Source of the DNA: Hypoxylon rubiginosum
Taxonomy: Eukaryota; Ascomycota; Sordariomycetes; Xylariales; Hypoxylaceae
Reading direction: 5' to 3'
Length of the DNA: 64,000 nucleotides
NCBI GenBank assembly: GCA_902806565.1
Contig: CADCXA010000016.1
Span: 682,001-746,000 of the forward strand
Each line of letters opens with the position of its first letter. The stretch's first letter is position 1. Below the pieces are notes generated by a model. The model was not told the DNA's origin. It ran no database searches and worked only from the letters and a program-made list of their open reading frames with translations. Positions 48,912 through 60,150 of the stretch are shown here, piece after piece. Made by a program: the position numbers and the translations under genes.

Positions 48912-49454
48912 TTTGTTAGAACGAAATGCTTTGGTTATCGAGGGGCCAGTAAATGTGGATGCGAAGAAGAAAAGAGAATAAGTGAGAGAAGGTAATGATA
49001 AAGTGACGAGTGTTTGGGTATCGTTTGTGGTGCGCGAAAGGGTGTTGACGTTGACGGAGTTGGATGGATTGATAGTGATAGTGAGAAATGGCAGAATGGC
49101 AACTGGAAGCTTAGGGATCGGATGGCCGCTGATGGGCAAGTGTGTAGGTGGTTGCATAAGCTACTTCATTGCCTAGAGTCGCAGCTCCAAAGGACGTATC
49201 TGCACTAATCCGAAGTGGGTCTAGCCGATAAGTAGCCTCGCAGCTACCCCGGGACGTAATTATTTCACTACTAAATCTTCGTACCAAAAAAATATCACAG
49301 CCTGCGCGGGGGACCTTGTAAACAGCCAACCTGCAAGCTTCAACATACACCTACCTAATTTCCAAATTCTGAGAGACTCCCATCGTCTCACTCAAAGAGA
49401 TAGCTCGGAAATTTCAAATCACTATCATCGTCGCTACATTAAGCCTTCTTCGCT
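48912..49454. promoter_or_regulatory. Bidirectional RPT1/CCT4 promoter
   Basis: 543 bases between divergent proteasome and chaperonin genes. No exact PACE element (GGTGGCAAA) and no clear heat-shock element array is seen. Shared regulation is possible from the arrangement alone. Confidence 0.5.
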
Positions 49455-51237
49455 ATGGCTTCAGCAGCGCAACTAAGCGGCGGCAACTTCAACACTACTT
49501 TCAGGGTATGGCACGACAGCTTCCTCACACCCAACGTTTACCTTGAAGCTCTGTGATCTCGAGCTAACAAATACTAGGACAAGGAGAAGCCTGTCGCCGT
49601 GCGCTCTTCAAATATTGTAGCCGCTAGAGGTATGTACTCCTCTAGCTCTTCTACTCCTATTTCACCTACTAAAGCTAGATAGCCGTTGCCGATGCTATTA
49701 GAACTTCCCTAGGACCCCGAGGAATGGACAAGATGATCCGGAGCGGAAAAGGCGAGACTATAATCACAAACGATGGAAACACAATGTTAAAGAGCATGTC
49801 GGTCATGCACCCAACGGCCAAGATGCTCGTCAACCTCTCAGCAGCACAGGATGTCGAAGCAGGAGATGGTACCACGTCCGTGGTAGTTATATGCGGTGCC
49901 TTGCTTGGTGCTGCCGACAGATTATTGACCAAGGGAATCCACCCTTCAATCATCTCGGAGTCTTTTCAGAGAGCGGCCGCGGCGGCAGTTCAGGTCCTCC
50001 ATGATATGTCCCAACCCGTCTCCCTAGCCGACAGCGCCACCCTTCTTCAAGCAGCGAATACCTCCCTGTCTTCCAAGATCGTCTCCCAGTACTCGGGCTT
50101 GCTTGGCCCTATGGCAGTGAACGCCGTTACGAAAACCATCGACATCAAGACCGCCGACAATGTCGATCTGAAGAACATTAGAATTATCAAGAAGGTGGGA
50201 GGCACAATAGAGGACAGCGAGTTGGTGGATGGATTGGTCTTGAACCAACCCGTCATCAAGGCAGCTGGTGGGCCCGTGAGAATGGAGAAGGCCAAGATCG
50301 GTCTGATCCAATTCCAACTAAGCCCCCCGAAGCCAGATGTAAGTCAATATGAATCGCTATTCTCTGCCTACTATTTTCTAACCAACATGTATAGATGGAA
50401 AACACTATCCAAGTGAACGATTACCGCCAGATGGACAAGATCGTCAAGGAGGAGCGACTCTACCTCCTTAACCTAGTCAAGAAGATCAAAAAGGCCAAGT
50501 GCAACGTGCTCCTGATCCAGAAGTCTATCTTACGTGACGCCGTCAACGACCTATCTCTACACTTCCTCGCCAAGCTGAACATTCTTGCTGTCAAGGATGT
50601 TGAGCGAGACGAGGTTGAGTTCATCTGCAAGTCCACCGGCTGCAAGCCGATTGCGGATATTGATTCCTTCACCGAGGACAAACTCGGAACGGCCGACCTT
50701 GTTGAGGAATCTCAGTCAAATGGTGCGCGGATGGTCAAGGTTACTGGCACAAAATCGGCGGGAAAGACGATCTCTATTGTCTGCCGTGGGGCCAACAGCC
50801 TAATCCTAGACGAGGCCGAGCGTTCGCTCCACGACGCTCTCTGTGTCATCCGCTGCCTAGTCAAGAAGAAGGCTCTTATTGCAGGTGGCGGTGCACCCGA
50901 GATTGAGGTGGCGGCGCAGCTTTCCAAGCAGGCTCGCTCGTTGACGGGCACGGAGGCAATCTGCTGGAAAGCCTTCGCCGATGCTCTAGAAGTAATACCT
51001 ACGACGCTAGCTGAGAACGCTGGGTTGAACAGCATCAAAGTGGTTACAGATCTACGACATAGACACGAAATGGGGGAGAAGAACGCAGGAGTCAGCATCA
51101 AGAGTGGCGGTGTTAACTCGAACATTGCCAAGGAGAATGTGCTACAGCCCCTACTAGTGAGCACGAGTGCCATCGAGTTGGCGGCCGAGACGGTGAAGAT
51201 GATTCTTAGAATCGACGATATTGCCTTGACGCGGTAG
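49455..51237 (+). CDS. CCT4: Chaperonin TRiC/CCT delta subunit
   Basis: Subunit 4 of the cytosolic eight-membered chaperonin that folds actin, tubulin and WD40 proteins with ATP. Four exons (49455-49505, 49578-49629, 49683-50338 and 50395-51237) encode 533 residues. Start [20 protein letters not shown]. The nucleotide site shows [19 protein letters not shown] and [13 protein letters not shown]. The apical-domain region includes [20 protein letters not shown] and the Cct4-typical [19 protein letters not shown]. The equatorial C-terminal part has [32 protein letters not shown] and ends [10 protein letters not shown]. All introns are short with normal borders. Confidence 0.97.
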
Positions 51238-51681
51238 TGGGCAGGTATTGTCAGCCAGGGGGCAAAATGTATATCGAAACGATGAGATGAGATGACATTA
51301 GTAAGATATTCATGATTCCCCGAACCATAGACCGATTGGAATAGACGATGAATACATTCCACAAGGGTTCTATAGAAGCAGAAGTCTAGGTAGGCGTGAT
51401 TTCTAAGAGACCGTTTCGTTATACAACTCGGAGATACAGGGACGTTGTTCGGGCTGATACATCGGCTTCGGCATATTACAAACTACACCTTAAAACACCT
51501 TGCGGGGCGAGGGGCAGGGGGACCGCCAGCGGGAGGGGCTTAAAGGGAATGGCGTCACATTGCGAATAGCTTGACGAATAGCTAGACGAAGCCTGCAGCT
51601 GCCCGTTTTAAATAATCTATTATTAATCTTGAAGTCAAAAGCAAAAGCAACTATCTCGGATTTTTGTATAAATATAACGTC
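51238..51681. other. CCT4 3' flank and ZTA1 promoter
   Basis: About 440 bases. AT-rich sequence (TTTAAATAATCTATTATTAA, 51608-51627) lies about 55 bases before the upstream ATG of the next gene. No gene is seen. Confidence 0.5.
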
Positions 51682-53112
51682 ATGTTCATGTTCTCAACAA
51701 GAATCCCATCGACACGCATATTAGCTTATAGGTCCAGTCACCAAATCTCTACCACCATCTCATCCCACTCCAACGTACAGAAGACCCCACTTACAGCACA
51801 TATTCGCACCATGGCTACCATACCGACCACGCAGAAGGGTGTCCTTATCAACAAGACGGGCGGCACTGAAGTTCTCCAGTACACAACCGATTTGCCCGTC
51901 CCCGCGCTCGTGGATGGTCAAATTCTGGTGAAGAACGATTATATCGGCCTCAACTTCATCGACACGTGAGCTCCTTTTCCCGCTTATAGAAAAAAAACCA
52001 CCCACCTACGCTTCTGTACTAATAGTTGATTCAGATACTTCCGCACTGGTTTATATCCGGCTCCGCAGTTCCCATACATTCTTGGTCGCGAGGCCGAAGG
52101 CACCGTCGTTAAGACCGGCGGCGGCGAGACTTATGGACTCAAGGAGGGCGATAAAGTGGTCTGGTACGTATAAGCAGATTTCATTAACAGACCCTTTTCT
52201 CGATCTACACCTCTGTTTATCATGCCACCCTTTTTCCCCTTTTTAATACCTCTGAATGAACTCCCTACCTATTGATCCCTGCCCCTAAGTTTCCCTTCGC
52301 ACTTCATAAACCGCCCTCATCCCCCTCCCCCTTTTCCCCAGAGCGGTAAACGTGCGAGATGGGAAAAGGAGAAAGGAGACTAACATAGACACAACAGGAT
52401 GGGCGACGGAGCGTACGCCGAGTACACGGGCGTGCCCGCCAAGAACGCCGTCAAGATCCCCGAGGGCGTGCCGCCCAAGATCGCCGCGGCGGCCCTACTA
52501 CAAGGGCTCACAGCACTGACGCTGGTGCGGGAGGCGCACGCCGTGAAGAAGGGCGACTGGGTCCTAGTGCACGCGGCGGCCGGCGGTACCGGCCTCTGGC
52601 TAGTCCAGCTCCTAAAGTCCATCGGCGCCAACACCATCGGAACCGCCTCCACCCCGGAAAAAGTCGAGCTCGCCCTCAAGGCCGGCGCCACCCACGTCGT
52701 CAACTACAGCCACGAGGACGTCAAAGCCAAGGTCCTAGAACTAACCGGCGGGCAAGGCGTCGCCGCCGTCTTCGACGGCGTGGGCAAGTCGACGTTCGAC
52801 CTGAGCCTCGAGTGCGTCGCGCGCAAGGGCAGCCTCGTCTCCTTCGGCAACGCGAGCGGCGCCGTCCCGCCCTTCACCATCGGCCGCCTCACGGCCAAGA
52901 ACGCCCGGCTCCTGCGCCCCACCGTCGTCAACTACCTCGCCACCCGCGAGGAACTCGAGCATTACGCCGACGAGCTCTTCGCCTTCGTCGTCCGCGACGG
53001 GCTCGATGCGCGCATCTTCGGCGTGTACCCCCTCAGCGAGGTCGCGCGCGCGCACGAGGATCTGGAGGGGAGGAAGACTACCGGGAAGCTGCTGCTGGAT
53101 CCTTCCAAGTGA
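51682..53112 (+). CDS. ZTA1: NADPH:quinone oxidoreductase (zeta-crystallin type)
   Basis: Zinc-less MDR-family reductase using NADPH on quinones or enals. Three exons (51682-51965, 52035-52163 and 52398-53112) give 375 residues from the first ATG, or 332 from the second in-frame ATG at 51811 (MATIPTTQKG), the usual start of the family. The extra 43 residues are Arg/Ser/Thr-rich with no acidic residue and look like a mitochondrial presequence. Domain marks are NDYIGLNFIDTYFRTGLYP (catalytic fold), LGREAEGTVV, MGDGAYAEYTGVPA and the Rossmann motif VLVHAAAGGTGLWLVQLLKS. Variation: family members usually have AAAGGVG; here it is AAAGGTG. The third exon is markedly GC-rich compared with its neighbours. 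The second intron is long for this window (234 nt). Confidence 0.93.
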
Positions 53113-53789
53113 GGAAATGGTAATAGTAGGATAGTAGGATAGAGGGAGGGGAGGCGCTTAGTTGATGTGGAAAGCGGTGTGGGAGTGTACCATCCGTAAT
53201 ACTACGATCTGATCTCGTTGGTCTTATGAAGGAAATAGAGTTACTGTGTAGGCCATAGTGCTGTTTGCTGACGGCAGAAATTCCCCCTTACATGCCAGGG
53301 GTAAACCATGTCATACGTGTTATATTTTTAGTCAACCTCACTACTCAACAGCAAGGCACATTCACAAAAAAGAAATTTCACAGAAACGAGCCTATTTTAC
53401 CGAATTTGTTTTCTTTATTGTACCTATGATACAGCCTACTACCTTCTACACGTGTGGGTATCTGCGCAAAGGTAGCAAAGGGAACCCAGCCAGCCAATAT
53501 ACCTCTCAACAGGCCAGCTAATTACCACCAAACCTTTTGCTCGTAGGCCCAGCTCTCCTTTCCAGTATCCCCTTCGATGCTCCATCTTGTAGAAGAAGCA
53601 ACAGTTCTACCACCGAAATTCTAGCTCGCAACATTGTACTGCTTGGTGTTCGAGTACGAGATGCTCTCGAGACAGTAAGGAGAGAAAGAGTAGTGATGGA
53701 AAAAAAAAACACAACCTCAAGATGCTTTTGCCTTCGTAATACCGTAACTCCGTTGAAAAAAGGCAAATCCAGCGAAATGTCACTTCTAT
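53113..53789. other. Convergent 3' flanks
   Basis: About 680 bases between ZTA1 and the last exon of ARP9. A 90-codon plus-strand frame overlapping ARP9 exon 3 lies here but is not supported. Confidence 0.5.
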
Positions 53790-56516
53790 TCAAGAATCTC
53801 CCATCATAGAGTGAATGTGGATGAGTTTGGGACCGTGCTCGCTATAGTGAAAAGTATCATTAGCCACACTATCCAACAATCGATTCCAAAAAGAGACAAA
53901 GAGAGGGGGGAGCTCACTTGTAATCAACACGGTTGAGACTCATCGTGCGCTGCGCCTCCTGAGTCCCCGCATCCAAGTTATGGATGCAGTACGCGAGACG
54001 AGCCGCGACGAGCGAACCGAGGAACATGGCCTCCTCGAAGCCGTTCTTGGTCCACTCCGCAAGGTAGGTAGGCATTGGGGCCTGCTTGATGCTCATGGGC
54101 GTCTGGCCGTGCGAGTGGTGGCCGGACCCGAACGCGTCGCCGGCCGTAGAACCAGGGGCTTGCGTAGCGCCGGGAACGCCTAGCGAAGCCGTTGTCGCTG
54201 CCTGCAGCAGCGGATTCACCGAACTCGTGGTCGGAATCTGGCCGGTGAAGGATCCCGTGGGTGTCTGAGAACCGGTGCCGCTCGGCGTTGCCATGTTCGA
54301 GGGCAATTCGGATGTGAAGATAGTGGCCGTGCTTGGCGAGATAAGATGGCGTGCGTTGAGTGTCTGTATGATGTTGTCTTTGAGACCTCGTAGTCGGGCG
54401 CCATTGCCGACAAAGACGATATTATCCCAACAACCTGTTCGCTTGTATGTCTCATCGATGGCCTGGATCGTGCGGTAAATCGTATCCGTGATGCGGTTAA
54501 TCTCACCGCGATCCGCAAAGAGGAATCTCTCAAGTCCGATCTCAATGTCTCGTCGCACACGCTTTGTTCTTCGCTCTGTATTTGTAACATTGACAGCAGA
54601 CTCCGTTGCGTCGCCACCAGCTTCAGGGGCGCCTTCGGGCTTTGCTCCTTGGTTATTAGTCGCACCTTCAGATATAGACGCGTTACCATTTGTCGCAGCT
54701 ATGGCCTCCGGCTTGGGTGCTCCGTTCGAGATGGGGACCTGAACGTCCTCATGGACCACTTCCTCGTAGTGGAATACGTTGACTTTTCGCTTGGAGTTGG
54801 GTAATCGAGCTGGCTTCGCCGCAGACTCAGCTTCCTGAGCTTTGCTCTGCTTCTTCGCCTTGGCCTTCTCCGCCTTCTCCTTTTCCTTCTTGGCAAGGAA
54901 TTCTCGCGTGTTACCGCTAGTAACGATATTGGCCACGTCCAGAACGCCCTCGTCATTCTCCTTTCCCTCGGCGATTCCGTTCTCTGTCTCTCCACCAAAT
55001 GCTGTTGCAGGTTTCGGCGGCTCTACGACCTTCACGCCTTCTGCGCTAGACGAAGCAGGGTTAATGATTTGACCTACTGCCGGGGTAATATCGTCCGTGG
55101 GGAGCTCCATGAGTTCTGGCAAGTCGGGCGCATAAGGTAAAACCTCGCAAAGGGAGCTCTTCTTGAGCTGCTCGGCCATGTCGTACGTGAACTTCTTGTC
55201 CTTCAGAAGCGAAAGGAGCTTTTGGGTGAAGACCTCTCCACCAGAGATCTCTCGATCCGGGTTGGGATAACCCAAGTCCTTGTGGCCAACAATTAGATAT
55301 TCGTGGATGCACGTCACATCGACCTTTTCGAAGCCAATGTCTACGACAGTCAGGGTTGGCCACTTCAAACCGTACTGAGCTGCCACTGCGCTGTTCAAGA
55401 GGCAGAGGGCGGGCGTCTTAGTCTTCTCAAATACGTAGCGCGCAATTGCTTCGCAGTCGGGTCGAGTCCACTGAGGCGACGCCATGAGCATGATAGGCGT
55501 GTTGTGGTATGTGGTGGTGAGAAGGCTGTGCACGTGGTCGAGGAAGGCTAGAAACGCCGCCATATTTGCTATGCGACCACCCTGCAGAGGATAAACGGCG
55601 CCCTCGATGCTGTCGCGATCCTCGACAAATTCCCACTGGTCATCGGCTTTGCCGTCGACGGTTGCATTGGGCTTCTTACGCTTGTAGGTGTGGTAGGGGG
55701 TGTACTCGTTCGTCTCCTCGTCCTTGAACATTCGCGTAGGGATGCGATGGGTAGGCGGGGTGAGCTCGCTACAGCCCAGCTGAGCCATGGTGGTCTGGCT
55801 GCCTGGGCAGATGATGAGAACTTGATCCTCTCGCCATTTTCCTTGTTGGCTCCCCATATCGAATGCGTCGTAGGTGCGGGAGGTGCGTGAGGCACGGGAG
55901 GCAAGGGGAGATGGCGATGCTGTCGCAGATTGTTGCTGTCGCAGAAGCTCTCTGCGGATAGCTCTTTGGCTTCGGGGTGTTTCGTTGTGCTTGTTCTTGT
56001 TCTTGGATTTGTACTTGGAATTGTTTTTGGTTGGTGTACGAGGCGGGTACGAATAAAAGCCGTTCGATTGCAAAGGACCGGGGTCTTGGTCCTGGTGACG
56101 AGGGTCGTCTGGAGAAGAAGGATAAGAATTACCTTCAGATAGGCCTTCTTGAATTGCTTCTAGCTCGCGCGTACCGACACGCGCCCAGGTGCTACTAGAT
56201 CGTCTTCTAGCTCCATTTTCTGCTCGGGGTCCGGGCTGTCGGGGCGGCGACAGCTGGTGGTCCGACTGTGGCTGTGACAGAGATCGAGGTCGCGAACTGT
56301 GACGAGGGGTTAGAGGTTAGGTAATCTTGATACCTGAGGCGCATATAAACCTAAGGTAAACCTAAGGGCACTGTAAAACACTGGGCAAGCTTACGGCAAT
56401 TGGCTGAGAAGAGTAGGTACCCCTGCTATGGCTGGTGAGCTCCGTCGCAAGGATCCAGGGCTGGCCTGAGAGCCGCTACCTCGGCGGGTGTGGCTGGTGC
56501 GATGCGGCTTACGCAT
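53790..56516 (-). CDS. ARP9: Actin-related protein Arp9 (SWI/SNF-RSC)
   Basis: Nuclear actin-related subunit that, with Arp7/Arp42 partners, binds the HSA helix of SWI/SNF and RSC remodellers. Three exons: 56395-56516, 53918-56296 and 53790-53841, total 850 residues. The start ATG at 56516 (MRKPHRTSHTRRG) was found by following the frame through a 98-nt intron; the 3' exon restores EHGPKLIHIHSMMGDS after the DY(N) codon. The Arp9 signature is REDQVLIICPGSQTTMAQLG (about 205). Then come RTRMF-like RIPTRMFKDEE, EGAVYPLQGGRI, MLMASPQWTRPDCEAIARYV, VVDIGFEKVDVTCIHEYLIV and MAEQLKKSSLCEVLP. A charged linker (Lys/Glu/Ala-rich) and the C-terminal actin lobe INRITDTIYRTIQAIDETYK..NIVFVGNGARLRGLKDNI complete it. 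The first ~200 residues are disordered and specific to this lineage. Confidence 0.93.
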
Positions 56517-57220
56517 ATTGTCGAGATTTGGTCATGAACGGGTTCTTATGTTATATTGACTGCGTCGAATGTGAAAAGAACGTGTCGAGAACGGATTTAG
56601 AATTAAACCAACGTCGCCTAAACAATTTCAAAATCATGTACGAAACGCGTTTGGATTTCACGTGTTACGAGAGCTATGAGGGTTGGCTACGAGTTACTAC
56701 AATACGCGCTATGTTCATCAGCAACGGCGTTACTAGCCAGAGTACTATGGCAACACATATCCGCCGTAGTTGTTATTCCAATACGTACCTACCTAGGTAC
56801 GTATTACCTAGGTACGTATTGTAGTCGGTATCTTACTCAACACGACAGTTCTTCAAAATTGGTTATTCGAAGTACACCTAGGTACGCCAACCTTGTACCC
56901 TTCCTCGCTACGGGTTAACTCTCAACTCCCTATGCTTGGTGATCGTAGATTTGTACAATGTATTAAACAATAAAAATACATGCTAAGGGGTATTCATGCA
57001 AGAGAACTCCGTCCCGTCCTCGAGAACAATCTTTCAACATCCATCTTCATGTGTTGAGCATCGTGCAGGAAATAGTCCTTATGCCTGTGACACTTGATCG
57101 TTCCCTGATCATTGTGGTATCTTGTTCTCATTTGTACCATCCCTATGCTTTTCCCAAAAAAACTCCAAACATCCCATAATCGTTAGACTGAAGCAAATAT
57201 TGAACGACATACCATTACCC
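56517..57220. other. ARP9 promoter and SYLF gene 3' flank
   Basis: About 700 bases. It holds a perfect 12-base inverted repeat at 56780-56805 with a third arm copy at 56809-56820. The plus-strand frames here are not protein-like. No gene is seen. Confidence 0.5.
56780..56820. repeat. Inverted repeat AATACGTACCTA / TAGGTACGTATT, plus extra arm
   Basis: Arms 56780-56791 and 56794-56805 are exact reverse complements with a 2-base loop; a second copy of the right arm follows at 56809-56820. It can form either of two hairpins. Confidence 0.9.
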
Positions 57221-59422
57221 CTACGCAACCGATAGGGGCACATCGGTGTTCGTCTTAAAGCCAGAATGCTCCTCAGTATCCAGCGACTTCTCCGACACAA
57301 CCGTCTCCCTGCGCGAAGATCGGTCCCCGAATTTAGGAGAGTAGCCATTTGCACCCCCTGATACCCGAGTCGGAGTTGGAGTTGTGGCATGTTCGGTAAT
57401 CCTGGCATCCTGTCTGTCGGAGTCGGAGTCCTCTGTCGTTATCTCCTTTGACGAATCATCAGCAACCTCCACGCGCTTAATCTTGATGTCTCCGGCCTTT
57501 GGCGTGGTCATTTCCTCTACTTCGCTGCCAAGCTCGAATTCTTGTCTCAGCGGACTGCTCACCAGACTGTTGACATCTCCCATCTGACTTCTTCTGCGGG
57601 ACGTACGGGCAGGGCTCCTGACTGGAAGCGGAGGTGGTATTCTTGCTGGAATATTGACTCGCGAAGCTCCCGTCGCCAGCCGGGCTGGGGCTCGGGCGGT
57701 GGCCACTTCGAAAACAATGGCCTCTTCTTCGACATCAGATCCGTCGCCTTCTTCGACATCCTCTTCCGTATCCTCGTCTATATCTTCTTCGTCGTCACCA
57801 TCATTGTCATTGCCTTCGTCTAACGCTAAATGATCCACATCCACTTTGTCACTAGTGTCGGTATGTGTGCTGGTAGTCTTCTTGGTGCTCTCGCTATCAT
57901 TCGCGCCCAGCTCCTCCTCGTCTTCTTCTTTAATGGTAACTGTCGCCGTTGGCTCGTCGTCTAAGTCCGGGAAGTTTGATAAACTCCTTAGAGCGCTAAT
58001 ATCAATCTTGGTATAATCTATTTCAACTGGTTCTTTCACTTCAGGGATATCCTCGGTTGTTTGTGTTTGATTTCCATCCTCACTTTGGCTTTGGCTCGAG
58101 GTTGGCGTTGTCTGAGGTGTCACAATGAAGGTCTGAGTGCCAGCATCAGTCATCTGACTCCGTTCTGTAGCTATCGTTTTGCTGGACATATAGCTTCCCC
58201 TATTACTCCGCGACATGAAAGTGTCGACGCTTTGGCGACCGACTCTAGGGAAGAAGGGGCTCGTCGGGCTAGGGTTATATTCAAACTGGCTGCTGTCAGG
58301 TCTCAGTCGCGTCCCAGCCTCTCGAATACCCATTCCAGCCATCTCCAGAGCTAAAACACCGAAAGGGTCGGGGTCTTCTACGTCGGGAACACCGAATGGC
58401 GGAGATAAGGTTGCCGAGCTCGGTGATTCAAGAGTCGCATCTCCCGGCGCTGGCTGAGAAGAGAGTTGCTCAACGAGAGCCGTGTCGTAATCGGTTCTTC
58501 CTTCAGCAGCCTTGAGTACTTCGGTAAGAGGTCGTGTTTGGGGCATACTCTGGTTTACGTCGCCCGCTAGAATTTTGGCGACACTGATGTTCATTCCATA
58601 GAACCTCTCATTTTCGTCGGCTCGCTCTGTCATGACTGTACCGTCAAGCTTCACTTCTGCCGTTTGCCCTTTTGATTTCACATATACGATGGCCCTGTCG
58701 CTCAAATCTGCCCAAGTGACATCGTTCTCAAGAAGTCCCAGGGCGACTAGAGGACCTGCGGTCAGGCTAACGTCGGCACCGAGAGTCAACCGTGGCCTAG
58801 CAAAGGCCTCAAGGACGGTGAAATTGTTGATTACGAGAACGCAATCGTAAATATCGGCACCAAATACGAATCGCAAACTAGACGTTTGAAGCATTAATCC
58901 AGAAGGGGGCGACCATGTCCCATCGGTTTTGCGCGCGATCAAGATGCCGCTACCACCAGATCCTGAGGTCCATATTCCAGATCGCATTGAAGTAAATATT
59001 GCCAGGCCGACGGCGTTTTGTATTATCCTCGGGGGTATCTTCTTCAAAAGTCGATGCGACGAATGGGCGCTCGAATGGGTCGACGGGCTTACAGGTCGGT
59101 CATCTGGGGTAGAAAAGCCATCGCCTGAAACGGGGCGTTAGTGTGAGAAGCCAATCTGCGTTTGAGGCGCGGGCGGCGGGAACCTACTGCAGAAAGATTT
59201 GAGAATGCGAGCAGCCTTGTCGCATTCTTTATCTAGAGTCGCGGGCCAGAAGGCATCCCTTCCTAGTCTCGGGGCACTCAGGCGATTGACAGGCGAGGGG
59301 ATCTTGTCGGCCCAGCCGCGCACAATGTCAACGCTGTTGTTCTTGCGGACGTTGGACGTATTAGTATTTACACCGGTGCTCGTTCTACTGCGATCCCACA
59401 GGAGGGAAGAAACCCGTTGCAT
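57221..59422 (-). CDS. SYLF-domain (Ysc84/SH3YL1-like) protein
   Basis: Phosphoinositide- and actin-associated protein; Ysc84-type SYLF domains bind lipids and act in endocytosis. Two exons (59188-59422 and 57221-59124) with a 63-nt intron give 712 residues. The SYLF domain (about 60-260) shows LDKECDKAARILKSFC, KKIPPRIIQNAVGLAIFTSM, GSGILIARKTDGTWSPPSG, FVFGADIYDCVLVINN and RPRLTLGADVSLTAGPL. The C-terminal ~450 residues are disordered, Ser/Thr-rich and contain a highly acidic block (about 475-520). Yeast Ysc84 has an SH3 domain there; none is seen here, so the protein belongs to the SH3-less fungal branch with a long regulatory tail. It is upstream of and co-oriented with ARP9. Confidence 0.93.
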
Positions 59423-60125
59423 AGTGGCTATGGCTACTAAGAAGTACGGATCATGACCTTCCGAGCGAGTGTCGTTTCGTCCCCAAGGAAAGGGTCTACT
59501 TTGTTAAGGTGAAAACTAGACTGAAAAGGTTGTTTCTGCTCTTTGGGCAGGCCCTGGGCCAACAACATTACAATGGTAGAGGAAGAGAGGGGATCGGGGG
59601 ATCCGTAGACTTGGGTCAAGAACTCCGACAAGAGAAGAGAGAGAGAGGGGATTGAGAAGAACTGACGACTGACGACAACTACCAAGTCAGGCAAAGACAA
59701 CGGTTGGCGATTGGCGGTTGCTCCCTCTCTCTGTTTAGGTACATACATACCATAGGGCCATGGGACCATAGGACCGTACTAGGTAATAGGTAAAGTAGGA
59801 CCATAGTACCATAGACCATAGACTATGGACCAGACTATCCTAAGATAGGTCGACACATGTAGGCTAGAGCCAAGTAGCTGCAGGTGAAAGTGACGTTTTG
59901 ACTGGGCAAGCCAACCCTAAGCCGGCTTGAGATGCATGCGGTAAATGCATGTTTAGTGGAGCGATTACCAAGCCAGGCAGCCAGGCAGGCCAGGGCAAGG
60001 GTTAAGCAAGGTTAGACAAGGTTAGACAGGGTGAGGTGGACAGGGCCAGGGGTAAAAGAAAGAAAGCTTGGGAAACTTTACCATATTAGGGTAGTCAACG
60101 ATGGCGGGGAGGCAATACCATGAAA

Positions 60126-60150
60126 GGGGGGGGGGGGGGGGGGGGGGGGG
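60126..60150. repeat. Poly-G run of 25
   Basis: An uninterrupted run of 25 G on the plus strand; by far the longest homopolymer in the window. Copy number may be unreliable in the assembly. Confidence 0.9.

Noticed and set aside
48912..49454. PACE proteasome element in the RPT1 promoter
   Set aside because: No GGTGGCAAA or its complement found by eye; not claimed.
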